Positions 1 to 5,713 of a stretch of 5,855 bases of DNA are shown piece by piece. The DNA is taken from assembly GCA_031274335.1 (NCBI GenBank), contig JAISQG010000180.1, positions 1 through 5,855 of the forward strand, written 5' to 3'. The position numbers were made by a program, and so were the translations under genes. Numbering within the stretch: the first letter of the stretch is position 1; each line of letters begins with the position of its first letter. The notes beneath the pieces were generated by a model. The model was not told where the DNA came from and did not search any database. It saw only the letters and a list, made by a program, of their open reading frames with translations. The stretch comes from Gracilibacteraceae bacterium (GTDB lineage: Bacteria > Bacillota > Desulfitobacteriia > Desulfitobacteriales > Syntrophobotulaceae).

Positions 1-1
1 A

Positions 2-1180
2 TTTGACAAATTTGGCGGCGTCTGCAAAGAGGTTCCCAGCTCAAAATTGGCGGAATGGGTCATTCGGGAACTCGTCAGGCGCACCGCTGTCGCGACGGAC
101 GAAATCAACGACGTGAATCTGGGTCTGTGCATGTTCGCCGAAGCTGTCACTCAGACGGATATTATTGCGCGGCAGGCGTTGCTGAGGGCCGGGCTGCGGG
201 ATGATACGCTTTCCAACAACATTGACAGAGCTTGCTGTTCCTCGACGACGGCTCTTCAGCAGTCGATGAGAAATTTGAAGCTGGGAGAGGCCAATGTCAG
301 CATTGCCCTGGGCGTGGACAACATGAGTCGCGTCACGTTGTATGTTCCTCCGGAGTATCGCTGGAACGGCACTCGCCTGGGCGATTTGAAGCTGGTCGAT
401 ATGCTGTTTAACTTCGGCGTCCCCGGCTTTGGCGTTTTGGCGGTAGACGCGGGCGAGGTGGCTTTGGAACACGGCGTTTCCAGAGAAATGCAGGATGAAT
501 GGGCGGCCCGCAGTCAGGCTCAATATGCGCAGGCCGAGGAAAAAGGTTACCTGAAGAACGAAATTTTCCCGGTTGAAATCCCGCAGGACAAAAAAAATCC
601 GCCCCTGGTGTTTGACAGGGATGCAAATCCTCGTCCGGGCACGAGCGTGGAAAAATTGGCCAAACTGCCTACTATTTACGGGAGCCCGACCATGACTGCC
701 GGCAATTCGCCAGGGCTTGGAGCAGGCGCCTCCGGCATTATGCTGACTACCAGGGCAAAAGCCGACGCCCTCGGAGTAAAACCCGTTGCGACGCTGGTCG
801 ATGTTGTGAGTATCGCCACGAAGCCGCGCGAGATTGCGGTAGCTCCGGCTGTAGCCATCAAAAAGGCGTTAGACAAAACCGGGCTGAAACTTCACGACTT
901 CAAGACCATCGAAATCAATGAGGCCTTCGCCGCTATGCCGCTGGTCTCTACGAAAATACTGGGCGAAGGGGATGATGGCCTTACCCAAAAGCTGCGGGAC
1001 ATAACCAATGTGGATGGCGGCGCTATTGCGATTGGCCACCCGGTCGGGGCCAGTGGCCTGCGTATTGCCATGCACGCCGTCGAGGTATTGAAACGTAAAG
1101 GCGGCGGGTACGCCCTTGCCACGATTTGCGGTGGTCTGGCGCAAGGCGATGCGGTTGTATTGAAAATCGACGACGAATAA
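2..1180 (+). CDS. Acetyl-CoA acetyltransferase / 3-ketoacyl-CoA thiolase, 5' end cut by window edge
   Basis: A thiolase that would cleave 3-ketoacyl-CoA with CoA, or condense two acetyl-CoA in reverse. The reading frame is open from base 2, and its first residues (FDKFGG) match the usual thiolase start RTPxGKFGG, so only about 15 N-terminal residues seem to be missing; the TTG at 47 is an internal Leu codon, not the start. The nucleophilic Cys is in RACCSSTT (codon 233-235, the first Cys by alignment). The other catalytic motifs are NEAF (917-928), GHPVGASG with its His at 1037-1039, and ICGG with its Cys at 1127-1129. The 392 visible residues cover nearly the full family length. The CCSS stretch at the nucleophile differs from the usual CGSG or CSSG. 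The gene ends 38 bp before the SDR start, in the same orientation. Thiolase family is near certain; chain length and biosynthetic versus degradative role cannot be told from sequence, though the neighbours favour degradation. Confidence 0.93.
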   Translation, partial: FDKFGGVCKEVPSSKLAEWVIRELVRRTAVATDEINDVNLGLCMFAEAVTQTDIIARQALLRAGLRDDTLSNNIDRACCSSTTALQQSMRNLKLGEANVSIALGVDNMSRVTLYVPPEYRWNGTRLGDLKLVDMLFNFGVPGFGVLAVDAGEVALEHGVSREMQDEWAARSQAQYAQAEEKGYLKNEIFPVEIPQDKKNPPLVFDRDANPRPGTSVEKLAKLPTIYGSPTMTAGNSPGLGAGASGIMLTTRAKADALGVKPVATLVDVVSIATKPREIAVAPAVAIKKALDKTGLKLHDFKTIEINEAFAAMPLVSTKILGEGDDGLTQKLRDITNVDGGAIAIGHPVGASGLRIAMHAVEVLKRKGGGYALATICGGLAQGDAVVLKIDDE

Positions 1181-1203
1181 TCCTGCAAAAAATCAATCAG
1201 CTG

Positions 1204-1209
1204 AGGAGG
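1204..1209 (+). promoter_or_regulatory. Ribosome binding site of the SDR gene
   Basis: A perfect AGGAGG lies 9 nt before the ATG at 1219. A second in-frame ATG at 1210 directly abuts this site and so cannot use it, and the frame is open further upstream into the thiolase gene. This decides the start at 1219, which also gives the normal SDR N-terminus (MKINGKTLVATGG). Confidence 0.8.
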
Positions 1210-1218
1210 ATGAACATA

Positions 1219-1986
1219 ATGAAGATCAATGGAAAGACGCTTGTCGCGACGGGTGGAGCTTCTGGTTTCGGTGAAGTTTGCATACGCAGGTTTCATGCCG
1301 CCGGCGCCAGCGTGGTCATCTGCGACCTGAACGAGGAACGCGGAAAGGCGATTGAAAAAGAGCTTGGCGAAAAGTGTCTTTTCGTCAAAACAGACGTTAC
1401 CTCCGAGGCGGATGTCTCGGCGCTGTGCGCCGCAGCCGTGAAAAAATTTGGGGCCATACACATCCTGGTCAACTGCGCCGGAATTGCGCCCCCCAAACGA
1501 ATCCTCGGCAAAGAGGGGCCGATCCCGCTGGACGACTTCAAAAAAGTCATCAATATCAACCTGATTGGCACCTTCAACACGCTAAGCAAAGTCGCCTGGG
1601 AGATGAGCAAAAATACGACAGATGAAGACGAAGAACGGGGCGTGATCATCAACACCGCCTCCGCCGCCGCTTTCGAAGGCCAGATAGGGCAGGCCGCCTA
1701 TTCGGCCTCGAAAGGCGGCATCGTCAGCCTGACGCTGACGGCCGCCAGAGATCTGGCCAGAAACGCCATTCGCGTGTGCACCATCGCGCCGTCCACCTTC
1801 CTTACGCCCATGGCCGACACCCTATCCGCTGAAGTCATTGAATCCCTTGCCAGGCAGGTTCCATTCCCTCAAAGACTGGGCAACCCGGCCGAATTCGGCA
1901 GCCTTGTGCAGTTTATGGTGGAAAATGGTTATATGAACGGCGAAACCGTCCGGCTGGATGGCGCGGTGCGCATGGGGCCGAGATAG
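1219..1986 (+). CDS. HSD10-like short-chain dehydrogenase, probable 3-hydroxyacyl-CoA dehydrogenase type 2
   Basis: A 255-residue classical SDR predicted to oxidise (S)-3-hydroxyacyl-CoA, possibly 2-methyl-3-hydroxybutyryl-CoA, to the 3-keto form with NAD+. The nucleotide motif TGGASGFG is at 11-18. Asp36 at the end of β2 suggests NAD rather than NADP. NCAG is at 85-88. The catalytic set is Asn114, Ser148, Tyr161 and Lys165 (YSASK). Several stretches closely follow what I know of human HSD17B10: GVIINTAS, AAFEGQ, GQAAYSASKGGIV, QVPFPxRLGxPAEF and the C-terminal NGExxRLDGAxRM. This is a different fold family from the FadB/Hbd 3-hydroxyacyl-CoA dehydrogenases usual in clostridial β-oxidation. 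Its place between thiolase and acyl-CoA dehydrogenase supports acyl-CoA metabolism over a steroid or sugar substrate. The start at ATG 1219 is set by the AGGAGG at 1204. SDR family is certain; the substrate is inferred from similarity and context. Confidence 0.9.
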   Translation: MKINGKTLVATGGASGFGEVCIRRFHAAGASVVICDLNEERGKAIEKELGEKCLFVKTDVTSEADVSALCAAAVKKFGAIHILVNCAGIAPPKRILGKEGPIPLDDFKKVININLIGTFNTLSKVAWEMSKNTTDEDEERGVIINTASAAAFEGQIGQAAYSASKGGIVSLTLTAARDLARNAIRVCTIAPSTFLTPMADTLSAEVIESLARQVPFPQRLGNPAEFGSLVQFMVENGYMNGETVRLDGAVRMGPR

Positions 1987-2011
1987 TCCTTCCGGGGCCC
2001 GCATAAACGTT

Positions 2012-2053
2012 CACGCTCAGGGGAACCGAGCGGGCTTCGCTCCCCTGAGCGTG
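2012..2053. repeat. Perfect 13-bp inverted repeat (stable hairpin) in the operon spacer
   Basis: Bases 2012-2024 (CACGCTCAGGGGA) are the exact reverse complement of 2041-2053, leaving a 16-nt loop. The pair GAGCG (2028-2032) / CGCTC (2038-2042) could form a competing smaller hairpin. The sequence after it is TATTGCCGG, with no T-run, so it does not look like an efficient intrinsic terminator. It lies between the SDR stop (1986) and the acyl-CoA dehydrogenase start (2107). Possible roles are an mRNA-stabilising or processing stem that sets different levels for the upstream and downstream genes, a partial terminator, or a copy of a dispersed REP-like palindrome. The structure is seen directly; the function is inference. 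Confidence 0.75.
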
Positions 2054-2106
2054 TATTGCCGGTTGAATGAAGAGCCGCACGTCAAATAACGGTATGGAGG
2101 ATAAGT

Positions 2107-3261
2107 ATGGAGTTCAGGCTCAATGAAATACAACAGATCGTACAGGACACTGCCCGCGAAATAGCGACGAAAGAAATAACGAAATATGTCGACGAAATCG
2201 AAAAAACGCACAGCGTCCCCGAAGCCTTGATGAAGACGATAGCGGATGCCGGAATACCGGGGATTCCCTTTGCGGAAGCTTATGGCGGCGTTGACGCCGG
2301 TTATATTGCCATGTCCTGTGCATACGAGGAAATTGCCAAAGTCTGCCCAAGCGTCAGCGTTTCTTTACTGGTCTGCATCTCTTTTTTAGAGGCGGTCAAA
2401 AATTATGGAAACGAAGAGCAGATAAAAAAATATGTTCCGGCAGGCATTCGCGGAGAATTTCGGGGCTCGCTCGCCTTCACCGAGCCCGGAACCGGGTCGG
2501 ACCCGAAACAAATCACCACGACAGCTAAAAAAGAGGGCGAATATTATATCCTGAACGGTACAAAGCGTTTTATAACCAACGCCGCCTACAGCGGGCCGAT
2601 TCTTTTATTTGCCCGCGATTCTGAAACGCAAAGCATCACCGCTTTCGTTTTCGACAAGCTCGGCGAAGGATACTCCACCTCCACTCCGTGGGACGTTGTC
2701 GGGATGAGGGGCAGTGCCATATATGACGTATTTTTGGATAATGTGAAAGTTCACGAATCCGGCATCCTGGGCAAACCTGGCGAAGGCTTTCCCGTTTTGC
2801 TGGGTACGGTGGCGCACAGCAAGGTTGCTCTTTGCGCGACTTTCGTGGGCACCATGGCAACGTCGTACGCGCTGGCTGTAAAATATGCCAAAGAAAAGAT
2901 GCATCGCGACAAGCCCATTTCAAAATTTCCATCGATTCAGCTCAAGATAGCCCAAATAGCCGCAAAACTGGAGAGTGCCCGTCTGCTCACTCGCAAATTA
3001 TCCGAAGAGAGCGATGACCACTCCAGGATAGAACATATGAAAGCGTGGGTCGGTATGGTCAAGGCGTTTGTATCTGACGTTGCCGTCGAGACCAACTTAC
3101 TGGCAATGAATGTGCTGGGCGCTTATGGCGTTACCGAAGAATACAAAGTGGAACGTTTCCTGAGAGATGCGCTGATTGCTCCGCACATCGAGGGCGTTTC
3201 CGACCTTCAGCGGGTGATTGCCGGCAGCTACATTCTGGGAAGCGACGACGCGCTGGTCTAG
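2107..3261 (+). CDS. Acyl-CoA dehydrogenase, short/medium-chain (butyryl-CoA dehydrogenase-like)
   Basis: An FAD enzyme of 384 residues, normal for the family, that would introduce the α,β double bond in an acyl-CoA and pass electrons to Etf. An N-terminal helical domain (about 1-115) leads to the β-domain FAD/substrate signature TEPGTGSD (125-132) and NGTKRFITN (150-158). The C-terminal helical domain holds GAYGVTEEYKVERFLRDA and IEGVSDLQR. Glu362 in the latter aligns with the catalytic base of SCAD, MCAD and butyryl-CoA dehydrogenase, which argues against the isovaleryl-CoA and long-chain types, where the base is on another helix. The usual RxxFGKPI is altered to MHRDKPI near 265, and GGYG is GAYG. 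The ATG at 2107 has GGAGG (2096-2100) 6 nt upstream. The gene lies 43 bp before etfB, its expected electron acceptor. Substrate chain length is not resolved. Confidence 0.95.
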   Translation: MEFRLNEIQQIVQDTAREIATKEITKYVDEIEKTHSVPEALMKTIADAGIPGIPFAEAYGGVDAGYIAMSCAYEEIAKVCPSVSVSLLVCISFLEAVKNYGNEEQIKKYVPAGIRGEFRGSLAFTEPGTGSDPKQITTTAKKEGEYYILNGTKRFITNAAYSGPILLFARDSETQSITAFVFDKLGEGYSTSTPWDVVGMRGSAIYDVFLDNVKVHESGILGKPGEGFPVLLGTVAHSKVALCATFVGTMATSYALAVKYAKEKMHRDKPISKFPSIQLKIAQIAAKLESARLLTRKLSEESDDHSRIEHMKAWVGMVKAFVSDVAVETNLLAMNVLGAYGVTEEYKVERFLRDALIAPHIEGVSDLQRVIAGSYILGSDDALV

Positions 3262-3291
3262 ATGCCCCAATAATTCAGCACAACATGAATC

Positions 3292-3297
3292 GGAGGT
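3292..3297 (+). promoter_or_regulatory. Ribosome binding site of etfB, deciding a GTG start
   Basis: GGAGGT lies 7 nt before GTG 3305 and 13 nt before the in-frame ATG 3311. The spacing favours the GTG, giving an N-terminus MNMLVCIKQVPDT, which is typical of EtfB from anaerobes. The upstream extension of the frame to 3218 overlaps the acyl-CoA dehydrogenase gene and is not translated EtfB. Confidence 0.75.
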
Positions 3298-3304
3298 ATT
3301 GCCT

Positions 3305-4111
3305 GTGAATATGCTCGTTTGCATCAAACAGGTCCCGGATACGACGGAGATCAGGATCGATCCTGTCACCAACACGCTGATCCGGGCAGGGGTCCCCAGT
3401 ATAGTAAACCCCTTTGACGCTTATGCTTTGGAAATAGCCGCACGAATGAAAGACGAGGCGGGCGGGCGGATTGTCGTTCTGTCAATGGGGCCGCCACAGG
3501 CGGAAAAAGCGCTGCGCGAATGCCTGTCTGTCGGCGGGGACAAAGCGTATCTGCTCAGCGATCGTGTTTTTGGCGGATCCGACACGCTGGCGACAAGCTA
3601 CATTCTCTCTCAGGCCATCAAAACCATTGAGATCGGGGAGGGCAGATTCGATGTGATATTCTGCGGGAAACAGGCCATTGACGGCGATACGGCCCAGGTT
3701 GGGCCGGAAATTGCCGAACATCTGGATTATCCGCAGGTGACTTACGTCGTCAGGGCGGCGCTGGAAGACAACGAGCTTACCGTCAGACGCGAAGTCGAAG
3801 AGGGGTATGAGGTGCTGGCGGTGCAGAGGCCATGTGTGATCACCGTAACCAAAACACCTTTTGATCCGCGTTACGCCTCCATCAAAAGCAGGATTGCAGC
3901 GAGCCGTGCGGAAATTTCTCTGCTCACGTCCAGGGAAGTTTCGCTGGACGTGACGCGTGCGGGTCTGAAGGGTTCTCCGACCAAAGTGAAGAAAACCTTC
4001 ACTCCTCCCGCCAGGAAAAACGGCCTCATCATCCGGGAGGGAACTTATTCGGCATCCGCTAAAAAATTATTCGATATGCTGTTTACCCCCAATGCGGGCC
4101 AGGCGAGGTGA
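3305..4111 (+). CDS. etfB: Electron transfer flavoprotein β subunit
   Basis: The 268-residue β subunit of the EtfAB heterodimer, a soluble flavoprotein that takes electrons from the acyl-CoA dehydrogenase encoded just upstream. Seen motifs are VCIKQVPDTTEI (5-16), GVPSIVNPFDAYALE (29-43), VLSMGPPQAEKALRE (58-72) and the nucleotide-binding stretch CGKQAIDGDTAQVGPEIAE (120-138). RAGLKGSPTKVKK lies in the C-terminal arm that contacts EtfA. The VPDTTE and GVPSIVNP segments resemble EtfB of Acidaminococcus and clostridia, where EtfB binds a second FAD and the complex can bifurcate electrons between ferredoxin and crotonyl-CoA. Respiratory-type EtfB instead has an N-terminus of the KRVVDYNVK kind and binds AMP. 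The GTG start follows from the RBS at 3292. The stop codon lies inside the etfA ribosome binding site. EtfB identity is certain; bifurcation is an inference from family resemblance. Confidence 0.96.
   Translation: MNMLVCIKQVPDTTEIRIDPVTNTLIRAGVPSIVNPFDAYALEIAARMKDEAGGRIVVLSMGPPQAEKALRECLSVGGDKAYLLSDRVFGGSDTLATSYILSQAIKTIEIGEGRFDVIFCGKQAIDGDTAQVGPEIAEHLDYPQVTYVVRAALEDNELTVRREVEEGYEVLAVQRPCVITVTKTPFDPRYASIKSRIAASRAEISLLTSREVSLDVTRAGLKGSPTKVKKTFTPPARKNGLIIREGTYSASAKKLFDMLFTPNAGQAR
4105..4111 (+). promoter_or_regulatory. Ribosome binding site of etfA spanning the etfB stop codon
   Basis: GAGGTGA is an exact match to the complement of the 16S rRNA 3' end and sits 8 nt before ATG 4120. The last three bases are the etfB stop codon. 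A GTG at 4108 is in the same frame but lies within this site and has no suitable RBS of its own, so ATG 4120 is the better start. The arrangement implies translational coupling of the two subunits. Confidence 0.75.
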
Positions 4112-4119
4112 AAGAGGCG

Positions 4120-5133
4120 ATGCAGGCAAAAAATCAGGATCTTTGGGTCTTCATTGAAACCGAATCTCATGGCAATGCGCGAAGCGTCGGACTGGAGTTG
4201 CTGGGGCCAGGGCGACGTTTAGCCGATGCTCAGGGGGGGAAATTGATTGCCGTGGTGATCGGAAGCGGCATTGCAGAGGCTATACAGGCCGCTGTCGCCC
4301 ATGGCGCGGATTCCGTCATTGCAGTGGACGGAAAAGATTATGAGCGCTATGCCACGGAAGCCTATACTCATGCCTTTTTCACTTTGGTTGAGAAATATGC
4401 TCCGACAACCATTTTGATTGGCGCCACCAATATCGGAAGGGATATGGGGCCACGACTGGCATGTCGCCTGAGAACCGGCCTGACGGCAGACTGCACGGGG
4501 CTGGACGTGGATGCAGAGAGCGGCAACGTGGCGTGGACCCGCCCCGCTTTTGGCGGTAATTTAATGGCCACTATCCTTTGTCCGGACACTCGCCCTCAAA
4601 TCGGCACTATCCGTCCCGGCGTATTCAAGCGAAACGAACCTGACAATACGCGGAAAGTTCCGGTAATACAAGAACATATCCAGGTTAAGGAAGGTCTCGT
4701 CCGTACCCGTCTGTTAAAACAAATACAGGAGGCCGCCGGCGATTCGATCGATCTGGAGAATGCGGAAATCATCGTCTCGGGTGGGCGAGGTCTGGGCAAA
4801 GCGGAGAATTTTTCCTACATTCGCGACCTGGCTGACGCGCTGGGAGGGACTGTAGGCGCATCACGCGCAGCTGTAGATGCCGGCTGGATTCCACATGCTC
4901 ATCAGGTTGGTCAGACCGGAAAAACTGTCGGCCCCAAAATCTACATTGCCTGCGGCATCTCCGGCGCTATTCAGCACAGAGCTGGTATGTCCAGCTCCGA
5001 TATTATTGTCGCGATCAATAAGGACGCCGATGCGCCTATATTTGACATTGCTGATTTCGGTATTGCAGGAGATCTTTTTGAGATATTGCCGGTTTTGACG
5101 CAGGAAGCGCGCAAAATAAAAGCCAGCGTGTGA
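4120..5133 (+). CDS. etfA: Electron transfer flavoprotein α subunit
   Basis: The 337-residue α subunit of EtfAB, carrying the C-terminal FAD domain that shuttles electrons from the acyl-CoA dehydrogenase. The N-terminal α/β domain (about 1-195) includes ILIGATNIGRDMGPRLA (98-114) and LTADCTGLDVD (121-131), which face the EtfB cofactor. The FAD domain shows SGGRGLGKAENF (220-231), GASRAAVDAGW (246-256), QVGQTGKTV (262-270), SGAIQH (281-286), VAINKD (297-302) and ADFGIAGDLFEILP (311-324), all canonical. There is no N-terminal ferredoxin-like cysteine cluster of the sort some clostridial EtfA have. The start at ATG 4120 rather than GTG 4108 is chosen from the RBS overlapping the etfB stop. It is the last recognisable gene of the operon; the likely terminator is some 215 bp further on, beyond an inserted-looking element. 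A quinone-linked or ferredoxin-linked role cannot be told from EtfA alone. Confidence 0.97.
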   Translation: MQAKNQDLWVFIETESHGNARSVGLELLGPGRRLADAQGGKLIAVVIGSGIAEAIQAAVAHGADSVIAVDGKDYERYATEAYTHAFFTLVEKYAPTTILIGATNIGRDMGPRLACRLRTGLTADCTGLDVDAESGNVAWTRPAFGGNLMATILCPDTRPQIGTIRPGVFKRNEPDNTRKVPVIQEHIQVKEGLVRTRLLKQIQEAAGDSIDLENAEIIVSGGRGLGKAENFSYIRDLADALGGTVGASRAAVDAGWIPHAHQVGQTGKTVGPKIYIACGISGAIQHRAGMSSSDIIVAINKDADAPIFDIADFGIAGDLFEILPVLTQEARKIKASV

Positions 5134-5140
5134 GATTGAA

Positions 5141-5149
5141 CAAAATGGG
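5141..5149 (+). repeat. 9-bp direct repeat, left copy (putative target-site duplication)
   Basis: CAAAATGGG, identical to 5330-5338. The two copies directly flank an inverted-repeat-bounded segment, as a target-site duplication would. It begins 7 bp after the etfA stop codon. Confidence 0.55.
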
Positions 5150-5329
5150 CCGAGTGACTGACAGAATTTCTTTGCGTTGCTGGCAAAAGCGAAGATTTAT
5201 GACTACCACGTAACTTTCTCTTCCCGTAGAGAATCTGTGTGTGATTTCATTAGAATAGTAAGAATACAGCAATTTCAAGTTTTTTAAGGCAATTCACTTT
5301 AACATGGAAAAGTTCTGTCAGTCGCTCAG
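5150..5329. mobile_element. Putative 180-bp MITE-like element between etfA and its terminator
   Basis: The left end GAGTGACTGACAGAA (5152-5166) matches the reverse complement of the right end TTCTGTCAGTCGCTC (5313-5327) at 14 of 15 positions. Adding the two outer bases gives 17-bp termini with 15 matches, bounding 180 bp. Perfect 9-bp direct repeats CAAAATGGG flank both ends. The interior is AT-rich compared with the operon, holds no plausible gene, and contains a small hairpin (TTCTCT/AGAGAA, 5216-5233). This is the layout of a non-autonomous miniature transposable element; a 9-bp duplication occurs with several IS families (for example IS1 and IS4), but I do not recognise the end sequence. 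Alternatively the pair could form a long stem with a role in the 3' end of the operon mRNA. No transposase is present here, so mobility would need a partner elsewhere. Confidence 0.55.
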
Positions 5330-5338
5330 CAAAATGGG
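5330..5338 (+). repeat. 9-bp direct repeat, right copy (putative target-site duplication)
   Basis: CAAAATGGG, identical to 5141-5149. A third exact copy outside the element, at 5635-5643, slightly weakens the reading as a simple target-site duplication. Confidence 0.55.
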
Positions 5339-5346
5339 TCTCAGAT

Positions 5347-5375
5347 GAAAAGGCGGCGCATTGACCGCCTTTTCG
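5347..5375 (+). terminator. Intrinsic terminator hairpin, probable end of the operon
   Basis: AAAAGGCGG (5348-5356) pairs perfectly with CCGCCTTTT (5365-5373) around an 8-nt loop, and the outer G5347-C5374 pair extends the stem to 10 bp. The T-run (5370-5373) belongs to the A:U base of the stem and is then interrupted by CGAATTA, so termination could be weaker than in an intact terminator. A's before and T's after make it usable on both strands. It is the only strong terminator-like hairpin after etfA. The group IIC intron end begins 7 bp after the hairpin, which independently suggests a terminator, since these introns insert behind such hairpins. Confidence 0.7.
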
Positions 5376-5380
5376 AATTA

Positions 5381-5430
5381 GTGCACCCGGCATGGGCGTT
5401 CGCTATAGGGTGAAAGTCCCGAACATGCCC
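5381..5430 (+). mobile_element. Group IIC intron, 5' end fragment
   Basis: The sequence begins GTGCAC, a variant of the group II intron 5' splice-site consensus GUGYG. It then shows CCCGGCATGGG (5386-5396), CTATAGGGTGA (5402-5412) and AGTCCCGAAC (5415-5424). These are the same blocks, in the same order and spacing, as the start of bacterial group IIC introns such as that of Oceanobacillus iheyensis. GGGCGTT (5394-5400) can pair with AACATGCCC (5422-5430). Beyond about 5430 I do not find the further domain I blocks (for example the AAGGGTGTCCG region), domain V or a reverse-transcriptase frame, though only 475 nt are available before the window ends. The simplest reading is a truncated remnant; a divergent intron running past the window cannot be excluded. 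Its end point is approximate. Confidence 0.7.
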
Positions 5431-5713
5431 CCAAACCCGCAGGTTGAGTGCAGAGAAGTCCTGTGAATCACATCAGCATAAGGCTTGTCTGCCTTGAAAT
5501 TTTTTATCCGTAGGCAAGTATCTTCTTTGATAAGGCGTAACCCCCTTCCCGGAAACTGCTTTTTCGTTTTAGCCTTCGTTACACTGCTGTCAACTTAAGT
5601 GCTTTTTGCATATTTCTCTTTTGGGTAACTTCTGCAAAATGGGGCATCTGCGAAGAGAAGATGATGCGCGCAAATTCCTGTTTCGCCCTTAAGCTGGCAG
5701 CAGTGGTTTGATG
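5431..5713. other. Non-coding stretch with no recognised gene
   Basis: No frame here has a start, RBS and protein resembling a known family. A short hairpin AAGGC/GCCTT (5480-5495) followed by six T's at 5500-5505 could be a weak terminator-like structure, but the stem is only 5 bp. An exact CAAAATGGG occurs at 5635-5643. The stretch is AT-richer than the operon and looks like decayed or insertion-derived DNA. Confidence 0.5.

Noticed and set aside
47..49. TTG as a possible thiolase start
   Set aside because: The frame is open upstream to base 2 and encodes the conserved FDKFGG segment, so the true start lies outside the window.
41..523. 160-codon open frame on the - strand
   Set aside because: Antisense to the conserved thiolase N-terminal domain including the catalytic Cys; no recognisable motif.
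892..1461. 189-codon open frame on the - strand
   Set aside because: It lies antisense across the thiolase end and the SDR start, both of which have clear family motifs, and its translation resembles nothing I know; a shadow of codon usage on the other strand.
3218..3304. Longer N-terminus for EtfB
   Set aside because: It overlaps the end of the acyl-CoA dehydrogenase gene, lacks an RBS, and EtfB proteins begin at the MNMLVCIKQ position supported by GGAGGT at 3292.
5036..5278. 80-codon open frame on the - strand overlapping the etfA end and the MITE-like element
   Set aside because: It runs antisense through the conserved EtfA C-terminus into inverted-repeat DNA, with no motif or good RBS.
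5479..5505. Second intrinsic terminator (AAGGC/GCCTT stem then T-run)
   Set aside because: The stem is only 5 bp, and the T-run starts 4 nt after it; too weak to list as a terminator.
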